Source of the DNA: Candidatus Heimdallarchaeota archaeon | Lineage (GTDB): Archaea > Asgardarchaeota > Heimdallarchaeia > Heimdallarchaeales > Kariarchaeaceae | Assembly (NCBI GenBank): GCA_026702845.1 | Contig: JADCLS010000003.1 | Coordinates: 1-64,000 of the forward strand | Direction of reading: 5' to 3' | DNA: 64,000 nucleotides | Part shown: in pieces, positions 8,690 through 17,887 of the stretch | Numbering within the stretch: the stretch's first letter is position 1 | Layout of the letters: each line of letters opens with the position of its first letter | Position numbers and translations under genes: made by a program | The notes under the pieces: generated by a model | Databases searched by the model: none | The model's input: only the letters and a program-made list of their open reading frames with translations | What the model was told of the DNA's origin: nothing

Positions 8690-11604
8690 TTATTTTCCTC
8701 CAAAGATTTTTTAATGCTACATATTTTATTGAATGAATTCTCTAGACCTTGAATAGTACTTTGGATTGCATTGGTTTGAATTTGAATTTTATTCTCCAAA
8801 TTTCTTATATAATCGTTAGCCTCGTTAAAATTTTTTGTAATTATACCTAAATCACTTTTATTGAGATCCATCAATACATTGTCTCTGCCTTTAATTTCGT
8901 CTGAAAAATTCTTAATAATAAGATCTGGAATTGATTTGATATTATCTGCCAATTTAGATGCTACAAGTTCAAATTCATTTAATTTTTCCTTTAAAACATT
9001 ATACTCTTCTTCCTTTATATTACCAAAATCTGGCATTTTAGCATCCACTACCTTCAAATTATCTTTTCTTAAATTTGAAATAAAGGTATTTTTTTGGTTT
9101 ATCAAAACCACACCAAAATTGACAAGGTACTCTAGTTCAGATTTTCTGTTTTGTAATTCAATTTCTAAATCTTCTTTTAAATATTTTTTAGAATTCACTC
9201 TAAAACATTCAGCGACATTAGAATCTATAAGACTTAACATATATGATTGTGGAATGGGTAAAAATGATTTTAATTGATATTCAACTATTTTTCTAGATTT
9301 ATTATCCATTTTATTTGATTTGTGTTTTGATTTTTCAATAAATTGAAGAGGGTTTTCGATCCCTAAAGGTGATGCGCAAGGAAAAATATAACTAATTTTA
9401 CTCTGATTTTTTTCGATTTCAATTTTATTTACCAAATTTTTACTGATTAAAATTTCAATAATTTCATTATTCATATTTTTCCTACTACCTGCATCTTTTA
9501 CATTCATTATTTTAATTCCATTTTTTTTATAAAAATCTAAAAATGCTTTCAAATTCTCTGCATTAGGAAGATTTAACGTCGTGAAAATTTTAATAGCATG
9601 TGAGTATATTATAGCGTTTAAATCATTATATATCTTATCGATTTTCTCTAGTAATCGATAACCATTCCGGCTATTATTAATAAAACTGATTTTTGTAGAA
9701 TTCTCTCCATAAGATAGGAATTTTTGGATAAAAAGTAGATCTAAAATGCTTATATTATAATCTTCTAAAGGAATTATCTTGATTATATCACTATGTAATA
9801 TTTTCGTACTAGGTAAAATACTATGGATTTTTATTGGTTCATCTTTTAAAATATCAATTATATTTATATTTTTGATACAAACTATAATTTCAATATCCGG
9901 TCCAAAATTGAATGTGTAATACTGCTGATAAATCTCTTTTATTCTAGAATTTAGATCTAAATCCCTAATATTATCAATGAAATGGAATCTTATTTTAAAA
10001 TTATAGTCACTTAATAATCCACTTTTTATGGTAATAATTGGATTTGTAGCTCCTGATTCCTCTATCGCTAATATTCGTTCATTTTTAATTTGAATATTGG
10101 ACTCATTGATTGTAAATGGAGTATAATCGGATATATTTTGGTTATTTTTGATCCCTAAGTTAATTACTTCAAGCATTGCATTTTTGAATGTTGCAGGTAT
10201 TAATTCTTTTTTATTTGATAGTAGTTCTGCTACATCAGTATAACACTGCTCAGGTGAATTTTTTGGAGTAATTTGCTCAATTGAAATTGGAGTTGAACTT
10301 TTTGATTCAAGTAAATACGCAGAACCAACTTTACCGTTTTCAATTATTTTTGATTTGGTAAGAATATCTATATTTACATCATCAATTTGATTTAAATCAA
10401 TAGCTTCAACAATTAAAGCTTTAACTATAGGATGTAAATTCCTTGGTAACCCTTTATTATTTTCTAAATTTGTTCTCGCTGCCTTGTACCTGTTATCTTT
10501 AGAGAGACTATTATAAACCTCTCTACCAAACTTTATTTTGAAATCGAGCTCATTTATTTCAACTGAGTATGATTCTTCTTCAAACCAATCTAGTGTATTG
10601 CTTATAGAGGTCTTTAATATTTCGACTTTGTTTCCTAGTAAAATAGTATTTGAAGGAATATTATCTATTAAATAAAGAGTATCTTCTGGAAATAAAAATT
10701 CATCCTCAATATTAACAATTTTCAAAATATTCTTAAAGAATCGAGATACTTTTATCTCAAGATATTTATTTAAATTTGGAATGTAAAAATTGTTTTTGAT
10801 ATCAATATATTTATCCTCTCCAGGAAGATTGAAATGCACTTTAGATTTAATATTAGCATGTCTTCTTCGAATTTGATCATAAAATTCAAATTGGAAATTA
10901 TCCTTATTTTGATAGTTTTTCCATTTATCTTGATTTAGAAAAATAACAAAATTAAAATTATTTTTTACTAATCCTACATCTCTGACAAACCAGTCTAAGT
11001 CTTTGGTTACAACTCTATCATCAATTAAATAAAGTATTTTCCATTTATGTACAGATATAAAATCAGCAATATTTCCCATTGTACCATTCCAATCTGTTTT
11101 ATAACCTTGAAGTTCTAATTCCTTCCTAATTTCATCACTTGAAAGGTGATCTAACATTGATTTGATTATATCAAATGGTATACTCAAATTTTCAGATTCT
11201 TTCATAATTTCATCAAATTCACCCAATTCTATTTTTCTATTTGTAATTACTAACCATTCTTTAATATCATTTATAGACCTTTCAATAAAATCGATTTTTC
11301 GAATATGTGCTGATGCAATAAATACGGGAATAACAGTTGAATCTATTTTAGACAAAGATAATTTAATTGATTTTAAATTTTCTGTCTTACCAGAAGCATG
11401 CGTTCCTGTAAATAGTAAACATAGCCCTGCATCATTATGAAGCCTATTACTAAAAAATTGCACAATGTTTTTTTCTAATTGAGTAGTAACATGAGTTTCA
11501 ACAATAGTTTCATAATCATTTGCATCAAACCTAATTGAACCATCTGTAATGCTTAGATTGTCAAATTTGTCTTTGTCGAAACCAGCAATTAAATCAATTT
11601 TCAT
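8686..11604 (-). CDS. Large BrxC-like P-loop ATPase
   Basis: 972 residues. Walker A is FTGTHASGKTEN at about residues 64-75 and a Walker B-like LYLIDD lies near 190. The middle is mixed alpha/beta, and the last 100 residues are coiled coil. Size, order and company (PglZ, two BrxD-like ATPases) fit the BrxC/PglY or DpdH class of very large defence ATPases, but the sequence is divergent and the match is by architecture. A good AGGAGAAGAGG ribosome site precedes ATG 11604. It overlaps the genes on both sides by 4 bases, which indicates tight co-translation. Confidence 0.6.
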   Translation of the reverse strand: MKIDLIAGFDKDKFDNLSITDGSIRFDANDYETIVETHVTTQLEKNIVQFFSNRLHNDAGLCLLFTGTHASGKTENLKSIKLSLSKIDSTVIPVFIASAHIRKIDFIERSINDIKEWLVITNRKIELGEFDEIMKESENLSIPFDIIKSMLDHLSSDEIRKELELQGYKTDWNGTMGNIADFISVHKWKILYLIDDRVVTKDLDWFVRDVGLVKNNFNFVIFLNQDKWKNYQNKDNFQFEFYDQIRRRHANIKSKVHFNLPGEDKYIDIKNNFYIPNLNKYLEIKVSRFFKNILKIVNIEDEFLFPEDTLYLIDNIPSNTILLGNKVEILKTSISNTLDWFEEESYSVEINELDFKIKFGREVYNSLSKDNRYKAARTNLENNKGLPRNLHPIVKALIVEAIDLNQIDDVNIDILTKSKIIENGKVGSAYLLESKSSTPISIEQITPKNSPEQCYTDVAELLSNKKELIPATFKNAMLEVINLGIKNNQNISDYTPFTINESNIQIKNERILAIEESGATNPIITIKSGLLSDYNFKIRFHFIDNIRDLDLNSRIKEIYQQYYTFNFGPDIEIIVCIKNINIIDILKDEPIKIHSILPSTKILHSDIIKIIPLEDYNISILDLLFIQKFLSYGENSTKISFINNSRNGYRLLEKIDKIYNDLNAIIYSHAIKIFTTLNLPNAENLKAFLDFYKKNGIKIMNVKDAGSRKNMNNEIIEILISKNLVNKIEIEKNQSKISYIFPCASPLGIENPLQFIEKSKHKSNKMDNKSRKIVEYQLKSFLPIPQSYMLSLIDSNVAECFRVNSKKYLKEDLEIELQNRKSELEYLVNFGVVLINQKNTFISNLRKDNLKVVDAKMPDFGNIKEEEYNVLKEKLNEFELVASKLADNIKSIPDLIIKNFSDEIKGRDNVLMDLNKSDLGIITKNFNEANDYIRNLENKIQIQTNAIQSTIQGLENSFNKICSIKKSLEENK

Positions 11605-12608
11605 AATTCCTCTTCTCCTACCAACAATAATCTTGTTTCAGCAATTATATCCCTTACAAAATTTCCTTCTGCTTGCAAAAATTCTGGTTTATTAATTTTA
11701 ATTTTATGATGAAGAAGGAATTTATCAGTAAGCGGTAGGCCATCAAAACTTCCAGATTTTTCTGAAGCTTCTCTTAATCTAAGTAAGAATTTTTCTGCAA
11801 AAACTTTTTTAGGCACATAAACTCTTTCACAAAGGTAATCATATATTTCTTCAATCTCTGAAAAATCATTAACAGATAAATTATCCAAAATATAAAATCC
11901 AATAAAGATTTGAAATATTGATCTTGGAAAGATCGGAATTGCAACATTTTTATTTTCAATCTTATCTTTTTGGATAATCCCTAGTTCTTGCCATCGATTC
12001 ATCATATAATCTATTGTATTTTTATTCCATACTTTTGGGTCGAAATGATTTTCAAGTTTTGAAATTTCCAATAAAAACTTTTGATGTGTAGAATTTTTAT
12101 TCCAAAGCAAGGTATATAGTTCCATTGATTTCATTTCTTTGTTATTTCTAGTTACTCTTGATAGTCCCATTTTCTCAAGAATAAATGCAGCAATAATATT
12201 ATTTCTTAGATCTTCATCGATGTCTTTTACTGTTAAATAGTAATAGAGAAATGTAGCATTTCGTTCCTTAGTCAGACCTTGACTGGTCCCCCCATTTATA
12301 AAATATTTGTTTTTTGACTTATTAAATCTCTCTAAAACATCAAATACCCACTGTAATTCAGCAAAATGAGTTGCGGTGTTATCTCTATCAACAGTTCTAT
12401 TTGTTGTATGTACTTTCAATAATCCCTGAGAATAAATAATCTCACCTTTGTTTGATTCTTGAATCTTAGGTTTAATCTGGTACTTTTCAAACATTTTTTC
12501 TGCAATCTCTTTATCAGATGCCCCTTTATCTCCATTAGATTTATTTATTTCAAAAATAACTTTGAATTGATTCAACAATATTGAATAATTAGGCTTGTGG
12601 TAGTACAC
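11601..12608 (-). CDS. Unknown defence-operon protein, helical, possible winged helices
   Basis: The frame is open to 12644, but GGAGG at 12617-12621 points to a GTG start at 12608 (8-base spacing), three bases past the PglZ-type stop. This gives about 335 residues. Segments such as GASDKEIAEKMFEKY look like helix-turn-helix and winged-helix pieces; the C-terminal half is mainly helical. No catalytic motif. Position between the PglZ and BrxC-like genes matches small accessory genes such as BrxB or DpdG in known systems, but I see no sequence signature that identifies it. Confidence 0.5.
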   Translation of the reverse strand: MYYHKPNYSILLNQFKVIFEINKSNGDKGASDKEIAEKMFEKYQIKPKIQESNKGEIIYSQGLLKVHTTNRTVDRDNTATHFAELQWVFDVLERFNKSKNKYFINGGTSQGLTKERNATFLYYYLTVKDIDEDLRNNIIAAFILEKMGLSRVTRNNKEMKSMELYTLLWNKNSTHQKFLLEISKLENHFDPKVWNKNTIDYMMNRWQELGIIQKDKIENKNVAIPIFPRSIFQIFIGFYILDNLSVNDFSEIEEIYDYLCERVYVPKKVFAEKFLLRLREASEKSGSFDGLPLTDKFLLHHKIKINKPEFLQAEGNFVRDIIAETRLLLVGEEEL

Positions 12609-12610
12609 TA

Positions 12611-14419
12611 TCAATACCTCCATATGATTAGTGGAACTAGACATTCATATAATGAAATACCACCATGCCAAGATCTGAAATGATCATTTTTATGACCTAA
12701 TCCTATTCTTTCAATTGGCGTTATCCATTTTTCTGATTCCCTATTCCCAACAATTAATTCATTATGATCTATAAATAAAAACTTATCAGCGTCAAATTGA
12801 ATTTCCTCATTGAAAATATTTCTAGAAATTACATATCTATGATGTGCACCTCCAGATTCCTTTATAAAATAATTTTGATTAAATGAAATAATATTTTCAG
12901 TTTCAATTAAACCATGATCTGCTGTTATAACAACATCAAATATCCCTTCTAAACTATGTGATTCAATTTTCCTAATTAATTTTATACAATCGTCAATCAA
13001 ATTTTCAGCTTGATTAGATAATGATGAACCTTTGGACCTACCTATTCTATCTAGCATAGTATCATAAATTGTATAAAATTTTTTGGTCGATAATGCGAAA
13101 TCTCTAATTTTCTTAAAATCATTGCCAAGAAATGAAGATATATTTGTTATTCCATCGGTTCCTCTTTCTATATCACAATTGTTGAAAAAATGTTTAGTTA
13201 TTGTCGGTAAATTTGAATATGCAAATTCAATTTCAAATTTACTTTCATCAAACAAGTTTTGTTCTAAGAATTGAAAATAGGAATATCCATCAATTATAAT
13301 AAATAATGTTTTTCTATTACTTTTGATGATGGCATTAAGTTTTGATGTAATTAACTGATCTTCACTTATATTTTTGTAGAGGTTAAGTAAATTTGTTGAG
13401 AAACTGTAGTTTTTATAATTTTCAAAAATATACTTTAGTGTAGGACCGTCCAATTTGCCTTGATTAATCATTTCTTTGCATTTTTGAAAATTAATATTGA
13501 AATCATCTTCAAGAATTAAGTTTGATTTAATAAAATTCTCATCATTAATAACTGGAATGAAGTTATGAAGTAAGCAAATATAATTATCAGAAATATTCTG
13601 AAAATTTTCTATCATAAAATCACAGGTTAATAGTTTATTCCATATTTCCTTTCCTAAATAGTGATTAACAATATTGTAATCGGGATACTCTTTGTGAATT
13701 AATTTATATATTTCTTTTTTTAGGTCCTCAGGTCCTATCATACCAACAATATCTGCTATTAGATAATGTATTTTCAAATTTATTATCTTAAAAAGGAAAT
13801 TAAATTTCTGTAAGAAATTACTATCAACTGATTTTAATGCATTTGTATTATCAAAACATGAATTGATAATATTAGCTAATTCTATTTTACCTTGAATTAT
13901 TGAATAATAGTTCTCAAAATAATCCAATAGTGGAAGAGAAATATTAGAACAATATATTTCTAATAATAGGACTTGCTTAAAATGGTGATTAATTAAGTTG
14001 TTCCATCTTTCTTCAATTTGATTAGAAACTCTCCAATTGAAAAACTCTAAATGACTTAAAGCTCTCTCATCTTTGCTATATAATTCAAATAAAGTAAAGT
14101 CATTTAATATAATATATTTGTTCTGTAATTCAAATCCATATAATTTTGATCTAATATAGTTTGATTGATCACTAAAAATATATTCATTAATAGTATCCAA
14201 ATCAAGAATATCAAAATCATCAATACTTAAAGAAAGTTGAAATTCTTCCAAATGTCCTTTTAATTGATAGAAATCTTTTATATACTTATAATTTTTTTGT
14301 CCTAAAATATTGTAATAAGGCTCCAGGCCAAAAGGTATTAAAATGATTGTGGATAATTTATCATTATTTTGAACTTTGGCCTTCCTTGTGACAATGTCTA
14401 AAAATTTCTTTACCTTCAT
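12611..14419 (-). CDS. PglZ-type alkaline-phosphatase-fold protein
   Basis: 602 residues. The C-terminal 250 residues carry the PglZ/alkaline phosphatase pattern: a metal aspartate in LFIIIDGYSYF (about 370), later VVITADHGLIE (about 497) and GGAHHRYVISR. PglZ is the signature protein of BREX and related systems and is a metal-dependent phosphatase/nuclease fold of uncertain substrate. The N-terminal 350 residues are helical with no recognised domain. The ATG at 14419 lacks a clear ribosome site upstream, so the start may lie slightly elsewhere. It is the strongest single marker that the island is a BREX-like defence system. Confidence 0.75.
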   Translation of the reverse strand: MKVKKFLDIVTRKAKVQNNDKLSTIILIPFGLEPYYNILGQKNYKYIKDFYQLKGHLEEFQLSLSIDDFDILDLDTINEYIFSDQSNYIRSKLYGFELQNKYIILNDFTLFELYSKDERALSHLEFFNWRVSNQIEERWNNLINHHFKQVLLLEIYCSNISLPLLDYFENYYSIIQGKIELANIINSCFDNTNALKSVDSNFLQKFNFLFKIINLKIHYLIADIVGMIGPEDLKKEIYKLIHKEYPDYNIVNHYLGKEIWNKLLTCDFMIENFQNISDNYICLLHNFIPVINDENFIKSNLILEDDFNINFQKCKEMINQGKLDGPTLKYIFENYKNYSFSTNLLNLYKNISEDQLITSKLNAIIKSNRKTLFIIIDGYSYFQFLEQNLFDESKFEIEFAYSNLPTITKHFFNNCDIERGTDGITNISSFLGNDFKKIRDFALSTKKFYTIYDTMLDRIGRSKGSSLSNQAENLIDDCIKLIRKIESHSLEGIFDVVITADHGLIETENIISFNQNYFIKESGGAHHRYVISRNIFNEEIQFDADKFLFIDHNELIVGNRESEKWITPIERIGLGHKNDHFRSWHGGISLYECLVPLIIWRY

Positions 14420-14487
14420 TAATAAAAAAATATATTTTCAGCATTAATAGCTTTTCTAACATATATTTAGGTTCTTCACATATATTT

Positions 14488-15987
14488 TCAATAAATATGA
14501 TTTTTTGCATTTATTTCATCAGCTAATAAAATAATATTTTTTACAAAGTCTCTAATTGTTTGATTAACAAAGCAATATTCATCAATTGTATCAAGAATTA
14601 AATCTCTCTCACCAATCAATTCAGTTGCATCAGCCAACATTAATAATTCAAATATTTTTAAACCTAATTTTTGTCTTTTTCTTGGAGTAATATCATCTAT
14701 TTTTAGGCTAATTTGGTTAAAAGTTTCTTGACTAAGCCAAATGTCCTCGGCATCATCAATCATATGATCTAATTTTTTGGACAAATAGTCCATTGTTTTC
14801 TGATAAAAATTGCTGGTAATAACAAAATATGCATATGTATCAATTGTGGTGTCAATGAATTGAAAAAAAGTAGATAAATTATCTATTGCCTTATTAAAAT
14901 AACTAACATTGTTCAAATTAAGTATATCTTCAAATTCTTCAAAAACAAAAACAATAGGACTATCAATTAAATCATGGACTAAAATTGTTAAACTTTTGAT
15001 AAAGTTCCATGCATTTCGATAATTATTATTCCTTACATTAAATGGAGAGTTTGCATAATATTTTGACTTATATGATCTTCCGAGTTTTAAATTTTTAATT
15101 AAATCATGATATAAATTTGATGGATAAGTTGGTTCTAATAAATCAACTTTTTCTTTACATTTGTTATTAAAAATATTTGAAGTCAAAAAGAATATCCTTT
15201 CTAATGCTTTTTGTCTATCGAATCCTTTAGGAAAGTAGGAATTAGGAAAGGATGAATAGAATAGCCAAACAAATAATAGTTTTCTCAAGTACTCACTATG
15301 GATATTTCCCAAGATCTCTTTAATTTTGGATTTTTCAATCCCTCTCTCTGAAATTACTTGTTGACGAAATATCTCAAATAAATAAGGAAATTTGTATAAT
15401 CTACCATGATATTGAAATTGTAAATTATTTAGTATCTCTTGAGCAATTTGATCAAATCTATTGAAACGAATACCAGAATTAGAGCTAAGTTCTATTTTAG
15501 CAATTGAGTATCCTTTAATTAGTAATTCGTTTATCGTATTATTAATAAAATGACTTTTTCCCATTCCTGGAGGTGCATAGACAAAATAAGAATCACCTAT
15601 TAGATTATTATTGATTAAATCATTTAAATGACTATCTAATTTGTCAGACAAGTTAACATTAAGATGATGAATCTTATCTAGAGATGGTGGTACACCGACT
15701 CTCAAATTATTAAGGATCGTTTTAGCTACTTTTCTGTTTAATATACTCTTTTGAGGAATTTCTTCTCCCTTTTTCAAATAATCAAAGAATTTAAGATTCA
15801 CATTAGCAGGCGTTATTATATCTAGATTACTAATTTGTATACTTTCTTTTTTTACAGGAGGGTTCCAATCAAGATATATTCTCTTTTGTGTTTTAATTTC
15901 ATATGTAGCACAGCAATCAGCACAACACCAATAATATTTTTCCCCAATTCTTTTTTCATCACAAATTGAATCGCATTCGCAAAACAT
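14488..15987 (-). CDS. BrxD-like ATPase with N-terminal zinc cluster
   Basis: 499 residues from ATG 15987, with GGGAG seven bases upstream. Residues 1-30 hold eight cysteines (CECDSIC, then CCADCC), a zinc-binding module. Then comes LRVGVPPSLDKIHHL, the BrxD-type lead-in, Walker A YAPPGMGKSHF and Walker B FVFEEFEDIL. It is therefore a second BrxD-class ATPase, paralogous to the one at 2820-4031, with an added zinc domain at the front. It heads the minus-strand operon. Having two such ATPases in one island is unusual. Confidence 0.65.
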   Translation of the reverse strand: MFCECDSICDEKRIGEKYYWCCADCCATYEIKTQKRIYLDWNPPVKKESIQISNLDIITPANVNLKFFDYLKKGEEIPQKSILNRKVAKTILNNLRVGVPPSLDKIHHLNVNLSDKLDSHLNDLINNNLIGDSYFVYAPPGMGKSHFINNTINELLIKGYSIAKIELSSNSGIRFNRFDQIAQEILNNLQFQYHGRLYKFPYLFEIFRQQVISERGIEKSKIKEILGNIHSEYLRKLLFVWLFYSSFPNSYFPKGFDRQKALERIFFLTSNIFNNKCKEKVDLLEPTYPSNLYHDLIKNLKLGRSYKSKYYANSPFNVRNNNYRNAWNFIKSLTILVHDLIDSPIVFVFEEFEDILNLNNVSYFNKAIDNLSTFFQFIDTTIDTYAYFVITSNFYQKTMDYLSKKLDHMIDDAEDIWLSQETFNQISLKIDDITPRKRQKLGLKIFELLMLADATELIGERDLILDTIDEYCFVNQTIRDFVKNIILLADEINAKNHIY

Positions 15988-16236
15988 TTTATTCTCCCAT
16001 ATTAATTTTATTGCTTTCTGTTTTTAATCTTCCTTTCATTTTTTAGAAGACTGCAAAATATTATATTATAAATATAATTTTAGAGGTTTTAATAAAAAAT
16101 TAAAAGGGAATGTAACTAAGATTTGAAAATTATAATATCGAAACTATATAAATAACAAATTTAGATTATAAATAATTCTGAAATTGCAAAATATTATTCA
16201 TAATTAAAAAATTTTCAAATTTAGTAGTTCCTATCA
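15988..16236. other. AT-rich promoter region between operon and DUF6884 gene
   Basis: About 250 bases with no frame. Both flanking genes run on the minus strand, so this should hold the promoter of the large defence operon (first ATG 15987) and the end of the DUF6884 transcript. Many TATA-like AT stretches make exact placement impossible by eye. Confidence 0.35.
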
Positions 16237-16917
16237 TTAAGAATTAATAATATCTAACCAATATTCAAAAGAAATGTTATCTTTTTGATTAATATACGCG
16301 AAATTGTACAGAATAGACCCTTTATTGCTGATACTATTCCCTAGTGGGATTATTAATTTTGAACGATCTATTGCGTTAATCATCTCTGTTGTTATATTTA
16401 CATACTTTTCCGTAAGGCCTTTATCATGGCCAAAAATCACCACTTTATTACCAATATTTTCAATAATATCCAACTCTAATGTCCAAAGGTATTTTATTCC
16501 CATAATTAAAAAAATTTGATCATATTTTTCATTTATTTGTCCAAGTTTTTCATTTATTCCTAGTTGATCAGCTCTAGCTAGTATTTTAGATTTTGAATCT
16601 CCATTAAATGAACAATCGTACGGTGGGAGCATATCATCCTCATGAACAAGGCCAAAACCGGCAGATAAAATATAGTAATCAACATGGTGATTTTTTCTAA
16701 GAAGATCAATCGATTCTGAGATAAGGGTCGCTTGTCTGCCAGTGTATAAATATCGAGCAGGAGTAAGTTTTTCTTCAAATATCTTAATTGCATTAACTCG
16801 TTGTCTTTTAGTTCTAAGATTATTGCACGTAGGTTCTGAAGAGTCAGATACTTTTTTCTTTTTGCCACAAGAGCCAATTATCAAGATTTTCAACAATAGG
16901 GGGAGAATATTTGACAT
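16237..16917 (-). CDS. DUF6884/YaaA-like protein
   Basis: 226 residues, or about 219 if the TTG before KILIIGSCGKKK is used. The N-terminal GSCGKKK, then ARYLYTGRQ and ILSAGFGLVHEDD with PPYD, are characteristic of the DUF6884/YaaA-like group. These proteins frequently occur near nucleobase-modifying enzymes; I recall an association with deazaguanine systems but cannot confirm it here. In this window the gene sits at the head of the island carrying two TGT-like proteins, which suggests a shared role in making or recognising a modified base. No ribosome site is evident; a leaderless transcript is possible. Confidence 0.6.
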   Translation of the reverse strand: MSNILPLLLKILIIGSCGKKKKVSDSSEPTCNNLRTKRQRVNAIKIFEEKLTPARYLYTGRQATLISESIDLLRKNHHVDYYILSAGFGLVHEDDMLPPYDCSFNGDSKSKILARADQLGINEKLGQINEKYDQIFLIMGIKYLWTLELDIIENIGNKVVIFGHDKGLTEKYVNITTEMINAIDRSKLIIPLGNSISNKGSILYNFAYINQKDNISFEYWLDIINS

Positions 16918-17031
16918 ATTAAATAATAATTATTCATTCCAGGAATTGAACCTAATTTCATTATTAATGCACAACACTATATTTAAATAGCATTTTACAC
17001 ATTTTTAAAATAATATTTCAATTATTAATGA

Positions 17032-17539
17032 CTAGTCAATCCAACCACATGCTCCCATTTCCGTTTCGGATACTTCCCAGTCAATTTCATGAAAATGCAT
17101 GTATCCCATGACCAAATCCAGGTTTATCGAAAAACATGAATGGGCAATACCCCGGAATAACAGCAATCCCATGTTGCTCACACAGATCAATAACATCCGC
17201 ATCTACAGAATCCTGTCCACCACCACGTTAAAACCAGATACTCTTGACACTACTTTTGACTTCTTTGTTATTACACTCCTCAACAACTCCCTTACTTCTT
17301 GAAGAGGCTGTGATGATCAGTACATGATCCGCAGTGGTCTGTGAAACAGAGCTGAGTACAGCAACCCCGTCTATCTCTCCAGCATGTGGATTGACAAGCT
17401 CCATTTCATACCCCCTGCTGACAAACTCCTTCAGTAGCACACGACTAAAATGGTTGGGATTGGATGATACACCGACCATGGAAATGCTTTTTGAATTTAG
17501 AAAGTTATCTATATTGACCCTGATTTGACTGAGATCCAT
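17032..17539 (-). pseudogene. Broken CoA-binding-domain protein
   Basis: The 5' part (17539 to 17228) encodes a CoA-binding Rossmann protein: SKSISMVGVSSNPNHFSRVL with a later NPHAGEIDG. At 17228-17230 a TAA falls where family members have a glutamine (IWF-stop-RGGGQDS), a single CAA to TAA change. The frame then continues with DSVDADVIDLCEQHGIAVIPG and CPFMFF, and a second lesion near 17090, an extra T in a T-run, shifts HGIHAF out of frame with HEIDWEVSETEMGACGWID, which ends at TAG 17032-17034. Two separate lesions make sequencing error unlikely and support a true pseudogene. Confidence 0.8.
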
Positions 17540-17738
17540 AGAAATACCAAATGTGATTACTATCTAACCCATAGTTTTCCATACTATTCTAAATTTCAGT
17601 TTCATTTGCAAATGAAGCTGAAAACCATGCATTTCTCGATATTTGATTGATTACATTTGATTTTAATCTTATCTTGAATACTTTCGCTCCCCTCCGTGGT
17701 GCTTCCAACTTTTTAAGATGGAATTGGTAGATAATCCC

Positions 17739-17879
17739 ATGATCAATTATCTAAAATTCATCAATAGATCGTTTACAATCAAAATATTCGTGCTTCTACT
17801 ACCACTTTTCCTGGGAATTGTTTTCGGTTCTGCAGAAAACTGTGAAACACCCGATGGAAGGACATTAATTGATTGCTAA
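17739..17879 (+). CDS. Tiny membrane peptide, copy 1
   Basis: 46 residues from ATG 17739; an in-frame ATG at 17718 is less like the paralogues. It has a short basic N-terminus with NRS, a hydrophobic segment (FVLLLPLFLGIVFGS) and an outer tail CETPDGRTLIDC with two cysteines. The same pattern recurs at 19152-19295 and at 26681-26812, so selection on the peptide is likely. The end lies eight bases from the stop of the TPR-like gene on the other strand. Function unknown; either a secreted peptide with uncleaved signal or a small membrane regulator. Confidence 0.6.
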   Translation: MINYLKFINRSFTIKIFVLLLPLFLGIVFGSAENCETPDGRTLIDC

Positions 17880-17887
17880 AGGAATTT

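Noticed and set aside
16578..16877. Alternative minus-strand frame over the DUF6884 gene
   Set aside because: The other frame carries GSCGKKK and SAGFGL motifs; this one is a shadow.
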